Shown here piece after piece: positions 1-6,436 of a stretch of 16,380 bases of DNA. The notes below the pieces were generated by a model that was given only the letters and a program-made list of their open reading frames with translations, ran no database searches and was not told the DNA's origin. Location of the stretch: contig CAYUCP010000017.1 in assembly GCA_964443315.1 (NCBI GenBank), forward strand, positions 1 to 16,380, written 5' to 3'. The stretch comes from JAGOTP01 sp964443315 (GTDB lineage Bacteria; Patescibacteriota; Patescibacteriia; 2-12-FULL-60-25). Numbering within the stretch: position 1 is the stretch's first letter; each line of letters starts with the position of its first letter. The position numbers and the translations under genes are program-made.

Positions 1-498
1 ATGACGATCGACCTTACGTCCGTTGATATCATTGGCTGGAAAGCCAAACGCGCCGTCTCATCGATTCTCGATACCGCCAAATTTGATCACGACCCAGAAG
101 CGTTTTTTGATCCAGTCTTCAAACCAACCAGCGGTGAACTCGTGCTTCACCCAGAAGAGTTCTACATTCTTTCCACAAAAGAACGGATCATCGTACCCCC
201 AGACTACGCCTGCGAAATGGCGCCGTACGACCCATCCAAAGGCGAGTTCCGCTCACACTTTGCCGGCTTCTTTGATCCAGGCTGGGGTTGGCAGGCAACC
301 GATGAGAAAGATCGAGGAACGATTGGCGTGTTAGAGGTGGAAGCCTACAGCCATGATTTTGTGCTTCGCGATGGCCAGCCAATCTGTTTGATGGTCTATG
401 AACACATGGTCGCTCCACCAGAACGCTTGTACGGAGCCGACCTCAAATCCAATTACTCCGGGCAGCAAGGGCCACGTCTCGCCAAGTGGTTCCGCTAA
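1..498 (+). CDS. dcd: dCTP deaminase, C-terminal part (5' end outside window)
   Basis: Deaminates dCTP to dUTP in pyrimidine deoxynucleotide synthesis. The visible 165 residues resemble the second half of the long two-domain bacterial dCTP deaminases (the DCD family, usually about 350 or more residues). Seen: an IIGWKAKR stretch near residue 10, the HPEEFYILSTKE strand near 50-61, the SHFAGFFDPGWGW motif near 85-97, and the C-terminal SNYSGQQGPRLAKWF stretch typical of this family. An ATG coincides with base 1, but the N-terminal half of the family is absent, so I read it as an internal Met and the gene as truncated by the window edge. The TAA is at 496-498, and 45 bp separate it from the downstream kinase. 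A stand-alone short deaminase is the less likely alternative. Confidence 0.8.
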   Translation: MTIDLTSVDIIGWKAKRAVSSILDTAKFDHDPEAFFDPVFKPTSGELVLHPEEFYILSTKERIIVPPDYACEMAPYDPSKGEFRSHFAGFFDPGWGWQATDEKDRGTIGVLEVEAYSHDFVLRDGQPICLMVYEHMVAPPERLYGADLKSNYSGQQGPRLAKWFR

Positions 499-503
499 GC
501 CGC

Positions 504-531
504 TTCCGACAACAAACGATCGTGCTACACT
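504..531 (+). promoter_or_regulatory. Candidate promoter of the pfkB-fba run
   Basis: TTCCGA at 504-509 and TACACT at 526-531 are separated by 16 bp. The -10 box lies 12 bp before the ATG at 544, so transcription would start about 5 nt before the start codon. There is no Shine-Dalgarno sequence in the gap. Confidence 0.45.
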
Positions 532-543
532 AGGCAGCGATCT

Positions 544-1539
544 ATGCTCTTTCGAAGACGTCCGACGTACGACGTGATTACGATTGGTGATTCGGTGTTG
601 GATACATTTCTCCATATCCAAGAAGCCAGTGTTGCTTGCGAATTAAAACGTGACGAGTGCTTGCTCTGTATGAAGTTCGGGGAAAAGTTGCCACTGGAAT
701 CGGTCACGCGCATCCCCGCTGCGGGCAACGCATCGAATGTCGCGATCGGCGCAGCTCGTCTTGGGTGGAAAAGTGGGATCGTGAGTATTCTTGGGGAAGA
801 TGCCACGGGACAAGAAATTGTCGCACACTGGAAGAAAGAGCGTGTCGATACACGGTATGTCCAGTACGATCCAAAACGTCCGACAAATAGCCACACAGTA
901 CTTCACTTTCAAGATGAACGCACCATCTTGGTCTACCACCAGCCACGTACCTACACGCTCCCCGAATTGAAATCAACCGCTTGGATTTATTACACATCGC
1001 TTGGCAAAGGTCATGAACCTCTGGAAAAACAGCTTCTTCCTTGGCTCGACGCACATCCTGAAACCAAGCTCGGATTCAACCCGGGCACCTTCCAGCTACA
1101 GCGCGGACTAAAGAAATTGATTCCCGTCCTGGAGCAGTGCACGGTACTCTTCGTGAACAAACAAGAAGCGCAACGCCTCCTCAGCACAGACGAAGACAAG
1201 GAGACGCTGCTCTTGTCGGGTCTTCGCCGCTACGGACCAAAGATCGTCGTCATCACGGATGGTCCAAAGGGTGCCTGGTGTTTCGATGGAACCACTCGAC
1301 TCTTCTGCAAGGCCTTCCCGGGGAAAGCGGTAGAACGAACGGGTGCCGGTGACAGTTTCGCGATGGGGTTCATACACGGACTACAGGAAACCGGATCGCT
1401 GACCGAGGCACTTCGTCACGGGAGCGCTGTAAGTTCACAAGTGATTCTCAAAGTCGGTCCACACGAAGGTCTTCCCACACGAGCCGCCCTTCAAACTCTT
1501 CTCCATAAACATCAGAAGCTTCAACCAAAGAAAGTCTAA
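544..1539 (+). CDS. PfkB-family carbohydrate kinase
   Basis: A 331-residue cytosolic sugar kinase of the ribokinase/PfkB superfamily, transferring phosphate from ATP to a sugar or sugar phosphate. Seen: the N-terminal strand ending in GDSVLDTF (about residues 16-23), the glycine-rich substrate motif AAGNASNVAIGAARLG (about 59-74), a VNKQEA segment, DGPKGAW, and the family signature TGAGDSF with the catalytic Asp at about residue 270. Length is normal for the family. The substrate cannot be read from sequence: ribokinase, fructokinase and 6-phosphofructokinase-like members share these motifs. Only 12 bp separate it from the class II aldolase, which makes a role in the upper glycolytic/pentose phosphate node plausible (inference). 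The ATG at 544 is preferred because the first strand follows directly. Confidence 0.88.
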   Translation: MLFRRRPTYDVITIGDSVLDTFLHIQEASVACELKRDECLLCMKFGEKLPLESVTRIPAAGNASNVAIGAARLGWKSGIVSILGEDATGQEIVAHWKKERVDTRYVQYDPKRPTNSHTVLHFQDERTILVYHQPRTYTLPELKSTAWIYYTSLGKGHEPLEKQLLPWLDAHPETKLGFNPGTFQLQRGLKKLIPVLEQCTVLFVNKQEAQRLLSTDEDKETLLLSGLRRYGPKIVVITDGPKGAWCFDGTTRLFCKAFPGKAVERTGAGDSFAMGFIHGLQETGSLTEALRHGSAVSSQVILKVGPHEGLPTRAALQTLLHKHQKLQPKKV

Positions 1540-1551
1540 TCATCGATCTTT

Positions 1552-2469
1552 ATGCTCATTTCTTCTCAAAAACTTCTTCAAACCGCTCGCAAGCAAGGTT
1601 TTGCTGTTCCGGCGTTTAATATCAATAATCTTGAGATGGTTGTAGCGGTCATGAAAGCTGCCACTGAATTAAAATCACCGATCATCCTTCAAACAAGCGA
1701 GGGGGCAATCGAGTATGCTGGCATGCCATATCTCATCGCACTTGCGCGCATTGCGGCGGAAGCAAAGCTTCCTGTCGTACTACACCTCGATCATGGAAAG
1801 AATCTCACAACGATTAAAGAAGCGATCAAACAAGGCTACACCAGCGTCATGATTGATGCCTCACGATTGCCGCTGAAAGAGAATATCGCGACCACCAAGA
1901 AAGTCGTCACCTGGGCCAAGACAAAAAAGATTTCCGTTGAGGCCGAGATCGGCGCCATTCGTGGTGTGGAAGATCATGTTTCCGTCGCTGAAGCAGAAGC
2001 TTTTCTCACCGATCCGGACGAAGCGGCTCAGTTCGCGAAAGAAACCGGCTGTGACAGCTTGGCGATCTCCATCGGAACAGCGCATGGCGCTTACAAGTTC
2101 GAGGGCATGCCCCGACTGGATTTAAACCGTCTCAAAGAGATTGCCGCTCGTGTTCGGATTCCGCTCGTGCTTCATGGAGCATCAGGCGTACGTGAAGACT
2201 TAATCGATCTCGCTGAACATCATGGAGCGAAAATTGGCGCAGCGCGCGGCGTACTTGATAAGGACATTAAAGCAGCTATCAAGCTTGGCGTCACAAAGGT
2301 AAACATCGATACTGATCTTCGTCTCGCTTTTACCGCCGGCATTCGCGAAGCCATTGATGCGCTTCCAACAGTGATCGACCCGCGTAAATTTCTGACCCCC
2401 GCCTCACTCCTTATGACCGAAGTGGCACGACAGAAAATCAACCTCTTCGGCAGCGCGGGGAAAGCCTAG
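1552..2469 (+). CDS. fba: Class II fructose-bisphosphate aldolase
   Basis: A zinc-dependent aldolase splitting fructose 1,6-bisphosphate into dihydroxyacetone phosphate and glyceraldehyde 3-phosphate; cytosolic, 305 residues. Seen: LHLDHGKN with the catalytic Asp at about 80 and metal-binding His at about 81, SVMIDAS (about 101-107), VEAEIGAIRGVEDHV, ISIGTAHGAYKF (second metal His), LVLHGASG (third metal His), and the C-terminal VNIDTDLRLAFTAGIREA phosphate-binding region. All expected active-site segments are present. Tagatose-bisphosphate and ketose-bisphosphate aldolases share the fold, but the VNIDTDLR segment fits the fructose-bisphosphate branch. It lies 12 bp after the kinase and 3 bp before the small membrane protein, so the three are probably co-transcribed. 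There is no SD sequence before the ATG. Confidence 0.92.
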   Translation: MLISSQKLLQTARKQGFAVPAFNINNLEMVVAVMKAATELKSPIILQTSEGAIEYAGMPYLIALARIAAEAKLPVVLHLDHGKNLTTIKEAIKQGYTSVMIDASRLPLKENIATTKKVVTWAKTKKISVEAEIGAIRGVEDHVSVAEAEAFLTDPDEAAQFAKETGCDSLAISIGTAHGAYKFEGMPRLDLNRLKEIAARVRIPLVLHGASGVREDLIDLAEHHGAKIGAARGVLDKDIKAAIKLGVTKVNIDTDLRLAFTAGIREAIDALPTVIDPRKFLTPASLLMTEVARQKINLFGSAGKA

Positions 2470-2472
2470 CGT

Positions 2473-2742
2473 ATGCGTCGTACCAAGAAACGAGAGGCAG
2501 CTCGCCCCGTTCTTGCCTGGATCGGCTGGATTGGGATTACATCAGTTCTTCTTGGATACGCTTTGAACAGCTTCAGTCTCGTGACAACGAGTCATCCAGC
2601 GTACTTTGCGCTTAACCTAGTTGGTGCGCTTGCTCTCATCGTTGAAGCCTACCTTCATAAAGATCTCCCACCGCTCGTTTTAAACATCATTTGGGCTGCC
2701 ATCGCCGTGGTGGGACTTGTGCGCTTTGCCATAGGATGGTGA
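2473..2742 (+). CDS. Small membrane protein, CBU_0592-like
   Basis: An 89-residue protein with a basic N-terminus (MRRTKKREAARP) and three predicted membrane helices at about residues 14-32, 41-60 and 67-87. The pattern WIGWIG..LLGYALNS, then NLVGALALIVEAYLHKDLPP, then VLNIIWAAIAVVGLVR matches the CBU_0592 family of small membrane proteins, whose function is unknown to me. The start codon lies 3 bp after the aldolase stop, which implies translational coupling or at least a shared transcript. No SD sequence is visible. No biochemical role should be inferred from its position after the aldolase. Confidence 0.75.
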   Translation: MRRTKKREAARPVLAWIGWIGITSVLLGYALNSFSLVTTSHPAYFALNLVGALALIVEAYLHKDLPPLVLNIIWAAIAVVGLVRFAIGW

Positions 2743-2844
2743 GATAGTGCCATGCGCATCCTTTAATCACTCCCCTTCTCCCGACTTTTTTGGGGCAGCT
2801 TGTGTTTGTTGGTTTTTTTTCACTTGTCTTGAACTTCCAAATCT
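2743..2844 (+). other. Intergenic gap before hflX
   Basis: These 102 bp contain a run of eight T at about 2813-2820 and a weak CCCC/GGGG pairing with a 16-nt loop spanning about 2773-2796. This could end the pfkB-fba transcript but is a poor terminator. I could not identify a convincing promoter for hflX; the sequence just before its ATG has no SD. Confidence 0.3.
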
Positions 2845-3987
2845 ATGCAACGTCTTACGCTAACGCCACGAGCGATTTTAATCGACGTCATTCCGCCGGA
2901 CATGCCAAAAGCAATGGCCGAACGACGCTTAACCGAACTTGATGCCCTGACCAAGACCTATGGCGGCATTGTCGTCGTAAAGCTCTTGCAAAAGCGAGCT
3001 ACACCCAACTACCGAACCTACATTGGTCCTGGGAAAATTGAAGAACTCATCGAAACAGCCAAGCAGGAAAAATGTGAACTGATCATCGTGAACAATCTGC
3101 TGAAACCGAAGCAGATGTTTGAGTTAGGCGAAATTCTCCGCAAACAAGGGCTGCGCGCCTGGGACCGCGTTGACTTGATCTTAAAGATCTTCGACAAGCA
3201 CGCCAAAACAGCTGAGGCGAAACTACAGATCAAGCTCGCCGCGCTTCGCCACATGGGTCCACGCATCTTTGGCATGGGCATGGAACTTATGCAGCAGGCG
3301 GGTGGAATTGGTGGTCGCGGAGGACAGGGTGAAACCAACACGGAGATGATGAAGCGTCACTTGGCAGCGCAAGAAGAGCACGCAAAGAAAGAGCTCGCAA
3401 AACTCGCGATCGGTCGTGCGGGTCATCGCACGCGCCGTGATCGCCTCGGTCTCAAAACCGTCTCCATCGTTGGTTACACGAACGCGGGAAAATCCTCACT
3501 CCTCAACGCCCTCACAAAGAAAGGCGCTTATGTCGCGAACCAGTTGTTTGCAACGCTCGATACACGAGTTGGGAAGCTCTGGATTAATAAATCCGTTGAT
3601 GAAAAAACCGGTAAACCGCAGGGCGAGGAAGCCCTTCTCTCGGATACGATTGGTTTTATTCAAGATCTTCCACCACAGCTCATTCAAGCGTTTCGCTCGA
3701 CCCTTGATGAAACAATCGATGCAGATCTAATCCTGCACGTCATCGATGTCAGCGACCCGCATCGTAACGAAAAAATTCAAGAGGTTGAAGCCATTCTGGA
3801 TGAGCTAGGCGTGCACGACACACCAAAACTCTACGTCTTTAACAAGATCGACTTAGTGAAACGCGTGCCAGAAAAAACCCTCCAAAAAACCTACCGAGCC
3901 TATTCCCCTGTCTTTGTCTCAGCCGGTACAAAACAAGGGCTTGATTCGTTAGTAAATCAACTAAAAAACAGCCTTGACATTGAGTAA
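2845..3987 (+). CDS. hflX: GTPase HflX
   Basis: A ribosome-binding GTPase of the OBG-HflX group; in other bacteria HflX splits stalled or stress-inactivated 70S ribosomes. It has 380 residues, normal for the family. Seen: an N-terminal domain (about 1-120) with the IGPGKIEEL motif; a coiled-coil linker containing GGIGGRGGQGETNTE (about 150-165); and a GTPase domain with G1 GYTNAGKS (210-217), G2 around ATLDT, G3 DTIGF (267-271), G4 NKID (333-336) and G5 near VSAGTKQGL. All nucleotide-binding motifs are intact. The gene runs alone between two gaps, and its last codons contain the -35 box of the following small gene. The ATG at 2845 is followed directly by the conserved first strand. Confidence 0.95.
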   Translation: MQRLTLTPRAILIDVIPPDMPKAMAERRLTELDALTKTYGGIVVVKLLQKRATPNYRTYIGPGKIEELIETAKQEKCELIIVNNLLKPKQMFELGEILRKQGLRAWDRVDLILKIFDKHAKTAEAKLQIKLAALRHMGPRIFGMGMELMQQAGGIGGRGGQGETNTEMMKRHLAAQEEHAKKELAKLAIGRAGHRTRRDRLGLKTVSIVGYTNAGKSSLLNALTKKGAYVANQLFATLDTRVGKLWINKSVDEKTGKPQGEEALLSDTIGFIQDLPPQLIQAFRSTLDETIDADLILHVIDVSDPHRNEKIQEVEAILDELGVHDTPKLYVFNKIDLVKRVPEKTLQKTYRAYSPVFVSAGTKQGLDSLVNQLKNSLDIE

Positions 3988-4003
3988 AAGAAAAGCCTAC
4001 ATT
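3974..4003 (+). promoter_or_regulatory. Strong promoter for the 62-residue protein
   Basis: A perfect TTGACA at 3974-3979 is followed after 18 bp by TACATT at 3998-4003. The -35 box lies within the last codons of hflX. A transcript would start near 4010, giving a leader of about 34 nt. Confidence 0.65.
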
Positions 4004-4004
4004 A

Positions 4005-4037
4005 CTCCTCCATGCGCCTATCGCGTGGAATGGGAGG
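4005..4037 (+). promoter_or_regulatory. Leader hairpin/inverted repeat and strong SD site
   Basis: TCCATGCG (4009-4016) pairs with CGCGTGGA (4022-4029), with one G-U pair and loop CCTAT. The Shine-Dalgarno GGGAGG is at 4032-4037, six bases before the ATG at 4044. CTCC at 4005-4008 could pair with GGAG at 4033-4036 and hide the SD, but only if transcription starts upstream, for example as read-through from hflX. From the promoter at 3974 the SD would be exposed behind a 5'-terminal hairpin. Confidence 0.5.
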
Positions 4038-4043
4038 ACAGTC

Positions 4044-4232
4044 ATGAGTCGACGTGCCGGTGATCATCGACGAATCAGTTCAACGGGGGAAGGCCCCGCA
4101 AGGCTGAGCGAGGACGACGTACGGACAGCGCTCGGAGACCCCCACAAGAAGCCGTTCATCGGCATTGGCTGGATGATGCTGGCGATCCTCGCCGGCATCA
4201 TCGTGGGGGCATTGCTCACCAACAGGCTGTAA
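4044..4232 (+). CDS. Unrecognised 62-residue single-helix membrane protein
   Basis: I do not recognise a family. Residues 1-36 are hydrophilic and charged (MSRRAGDHRRISSTGEGPAR, then an acidic SEDD segment), followed by one predicted membrane helix at about 39-59 (IGIGWMMLAILAGIIVGALL) and a four-residue TNRL tail. Reality is supported by a perfect -35 promoter, a strong GGGAGG site six bases before the ATG and a textbook terminator right after the TAA, together forming a complete monocistronic unit. Codon use differs from neighbours: by hand count about 45 of 62 codons end in G or C, against about 24 of the first 60 in the aldolase gene. This suggests a foreign origin or special expression (inference). 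Topology is probably N-in, but the sequence does not decide it. Confidence 0.72.
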   Translation: MSRRAGDHRRISSTGEGPARLSEDDVRTALGDPHKKPFIGIGWMMLAILAGIIVGALLTNRL

Positions 4233-4238
4233 CACTTG

Positions 4239-4291
4239 GCCCGGATGAGACCATTGAAAGGAGGGTGCCTCATCCGGGCGCCGCTTTTTTT
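4239..4291 (+). terminator. Rho-independent terminator of the 62-residue gene
   Basis: An 11-bp perfect stem pairs 4239-4249 (GCCCGGATGAG) with 4269-4279, followed by CGCCGC and seven T at 4285-4291. It begins 6 bp after the stop codon. Confidence 0.85.
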
Positions 4292-4308
4292 AACAAATAG
4301 GTTTTCTT

Positions 4309-4337
4309 TTGCAAAACGAGGGGTCAAGCCTTACTCT
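4309..4337 (+). promoter_or_regulatory. Candidate leaderless promoter of cca
   Basis: TTGCAA at 4309-4314 and TACTCT at 4332-4337 are separated by 17 bp. The -10 box ends 6 bp before the ATG at 4344, so the transcript would begin at or very near the start codon. No SD is present. Confidence 0.45.
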
Positions 4338-4343
4338 AAGCAC

Positions 4344-5870
4344 ATGATCTCTCTTCTAGGGCCATTTTCTAAACAGAACCCCCTTCTCGTGGGTGCAATT
4401 ATAGACGTGTGTAAACTGATCGCAAAAGAACCACCCGCTCACGCTTCCATCATGCCTCGAGCTGTTATTGTGGGGGGCTATGTACGTGATCTGCTACTTG
4501 AACAAGTACCAAAAGACGCGGACGTGGAAGTCTTTGGCGTCAGCGCGGAACGCGTTCAAACCATTCTCGAACAACTCTTTCCTGGACAAGTCCACGATGT
4601 TGGAAAAGCCTTCGGTATCTTAAAAGTTCATTTATCACATGGTGTCGAATTCGACATCGCCATCCCACGAACCGAGTCCAAGACAGCTCCCGGCCACAAA
4701 GGCTTCGCTGTAAACACCAACCCATTTCTTTCTGAAAAAGAGGCGGCGCGGCGACGTGACTTTACGATCAACGCCATATCGCTTGATCCACTCACGGGCG
4801 ACCTCATTGATCCTTGGAATGGACTCGTGGATCTGAAAACGCGAACCTTGCGGGTCGTCGATCCAAAAACGTTCATTGAAGATCCGCTGCGCGTGTACCG
4901 CGCGGTTCAATTTTTGGCCCGTTTTGAGCTGAATCTTGATCCACATTCACGCGCTCTCATGAAACAGATGGTCAAAAACGGCCATCTCAAAGAACTATCA
5001 CCCGAGCGAATCACGGATGAACTCACAAAACTCCTTCTCCTCGCAGAGCGCCCGTCTCTCGGCTTTGAACTCTTGCGAGAGCTTGGCATCATCGAAGCAG
5101 ACTATCCCGAGATTCAAGCACTTATTGGTACGCCCCAAGAACCAGAGTGGCACCCAGAAGGTGATGTATGGATTCATACGATGATGGTCATTGATCAAGC
5201 AGCCAAGATGATCCGCCGTGAAAGCAATGCTGATTTCACACGCGAAGAACAGCTGCAGACCGTCTTTGGCGCCCTGTGTCACGATCTTGGCAAACCGGTC
5301 ACGACTCACCGCGCCGAAAAAGACGGTGTCATGCGTTGGCGCTCTCCCGGCCACCAAGAAGCTGGCGAGGCTCCAACCGTCGCACTCTGTAGTCGGTTAC
5401 GCTACTCTGAATCCGTTTCAAACGCGGCCCGCCTCATCGCGCTCCATCACCTTCGACCAGGCGAGTACTACCTCAAAAAACAGAAAGGCGAGCTCACGGA
5501 TGCGAGTTATGCGAACGCTATTCGCACGCTGCTCAAAAAAACCAAGCCTCTTAACTGGCGCGTACTAGACGCTGCGGCCGAGGCCGATTTTCGTGGTCGT
5601 GGATTTCCCGACCCGGATACACGCGAGTATCCATATGGCGCCTTGTTTAGAGAGACCATCATTCGAGAGAGGCTCGATGAAGAAGCCCTTCATCCTCTTG
5701 TCATGGGTCACGAATTGATTGAAATCTTCCACTTAGAACCAGGCCCCTATATCGGCGACCTCATGCGAACGATTGAGCACGCACGTGACCAAGGGACTAT
5801 TAAAACAAAAGATGAGGCGCTCGTTTTTATCGGCGACCTCATCAAAACCCGTGGGCACAAACACGATTAG
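4344..5870 (+). CDS. cca: CCA tRNA nucleotidyltransferase with HD domain
   Basis: Adds or repairs the 3'-CCA of tRNAs using CTP and ATP; a 508-residue class II nucleotidyltransferase of the poly(A) polymerase/CCA family. Seen: VGGYVRDLL (about 43-51) and the catalytic DAD carboxylates (58 and 60), RRDFTINA (137-144), a DPLRVYRAVQFLARF segment, and a C-terminal HD phosphohydrolase domain (WIHTMMVIDQAA and CHDLGKP). The frame is open to a TTG at 4236, but that start would lie in the preceding terminator. The ATG at 4344 is better because a candidate -10 box precedes it directly. Both tRNAs in this window already encode CCA, so repair may be the main job here (inference). Its TAG abuts the stop codon of the opposing HIT gene. 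Confidence 0.9.
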   Translation: MISLLGPFSKQNPLLVGAIIDVCKLIAKEPPAHASIMPRAVIVGGYVRDLLLEQVPKDADVEVFGVSAERVQTILEQLFPGQVHDVGKAFGILKVHLSHGVEFDIAIPRTESKTAPGHKGFAVNTNPFLSEKEAARRRDFTINAISLDPLTGDLIDPWNGLVDLKTRTLRVVDPKTFIEDPLRVYRAVQFLARFELNLDPHSRALMKQMVKNGHLKELSPERITDELTKLLLLAERPSLGFELLRELGIIEADYPEIQALIGTPQEPEWHPEGDVWIHTMMVIDQAAKMIRRESNADFTREEQLQTVFGALCHDLGKPVTTHRAEKDGVMRWRSPGHQEAGEAPTVALCSRLRYSESVSNAARLIALHHLRPGEYYLKKQKGELTDASYANAIRTLLKKTKPLNWRVLDAAAEADFRGRGFPDPDTREYPYGALFRETIIRERLDEEALHPLVMGHELIEIFHLEPGPYIGDLMRTIEHARDQGTIKTKDEALVFIGDLIKTRGHKHD

Positions 5871-6353
5871 TTACTTCGCTAACAAGTGGAAGTGAAGATA
5901 CGCGACATCCTGGTAGCCTGGACCGCTCGTTCTCATGAAATAGGTCTGCAACCCGTCTCGCTTCACAAGCTCCTGCATCACCGCAAACGCATCCAAGAGA
6001 TACGCCTGGTCTTCATTTTTTAATTCACCAATATTCTTGATGTCTTTTTTGGGAATGATGATGTAGTGAACACGCTCCTCGGGGAATGGATGACGAAGCG
6101 CAATCGAGTACGGCGTCTCCAGGACAACCTGCGGAAGAAGATCCGGGACATACTTCACACCAACCGCCGCGGCTAACCCGATCACCTCATTCATCCGCAG
6201 ACAGGAGCCATCCGCACAGGCATTCCACGCCAAGATCGTGCGCGGCTCAAGTGGCCGAAACAAACTCGCTCCAACAATTGCCCCAATTCCAAGACCGAGT
6301 ACCAACAGCAAGAACGCTGGTATTCGACGTTTTGGAGGCAAAGTAACATCCAT
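5871..6353 (-). CDS. Membrane-anchored HIT-domain protein
   Basis: 160 residues. The N-terminus is basic (MDVTLPPKRR) followed by one hydrophobic helix at about 11-32, probably an uncleaved anchor or signal. The rest is a histidine-triad fold, a nucleotide hydrolase/transferase family: IALRHPFPEERVHYIIIPKKDI (about 83-104) and the C-terminal YLHFHLLAK. In canonical HIT proteins the triad is His-x-His-x-His with the middle His as nucleophile. Here the first position is Tyr152, while His154 and His156 are kept, so catalysis is possible but altered. A CADGSC pair of cysteines sits just after the helix. The anchor suggests the domain faces outside if the tail is extracytoplasmic; the sequence does not settle this. 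Substrate unknown. Confidence 0.8.
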   Translation of the reverse strand: MDVTLPPKRRIPAFLLLVLGLGIGAIVGASLFRPLEPRTILAWNACADGSCLRMNEVIGLAAAVGVKYVPDLLPQVVLETPYSIALRHPFPEERVHYIIIPKKDIKNIGELKNEDQAYLLDAFAVMQELVKRDGLQTYFMRTSGPGYQDVAYLHFHLLAK

Positions 6354-6366
6354 AATTTAATATGTG

Positions 6367-6395
6367 ATACTAAAAGAAAACGGCTATTTTGTCAA
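6367..6395 (-). promoter_or_regulatory. Promoter of the HIT gene
   Basis: Read on the minus strand, a perfect TTGACA (6390-6395) is followed after 17 bp by TAGTAT (6367-6372), 13 bp before the ATG at 6353. There is no SD. Confidence 0.6.
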
Positions 6396-6401
6396 TAAAT
6401 C

Positions 6402-6430
6402 TAGACGTTTCCTCCATTTCAAGGCATACT
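6402..6430 (+). promoter_or_regulatory. Candidate leaderless promoter of the rlmI-like gene
   Basis: TAGACG at 6402-6407 and CATACT at 6425-6430 are separated by 17 bp. The -10 box ends 6 bp before the ATG at 6437, so the mRNA would start at about the start codon. It faces away from the HIT promoter in an 83-bp divergent gap. Confidence 0.45.
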
Positions 6431-6436
6431 CCGCGC

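Noticed and set aside
2773..2796. CCCC/GGGG hairpin as a terminator after the aldolase run
   Set aside because: Four base pairs around a 16-nt loop are too weak to call; recorded only as part of the gap.
4236..4343. Upstream TTG start giving a 544-residue CCA enzyme
   Set aside because: The extra 36 codons lie in the terminator of the previous gene and upstream of the -10 box; the ATG at 4344 fits better.
6389..6436. TTG start adding 16 residues to the rlmI-like protein
   Set aside because: The region holds the divergent promoters, and the conserved PUA domain begins just after the ATG at 6437.
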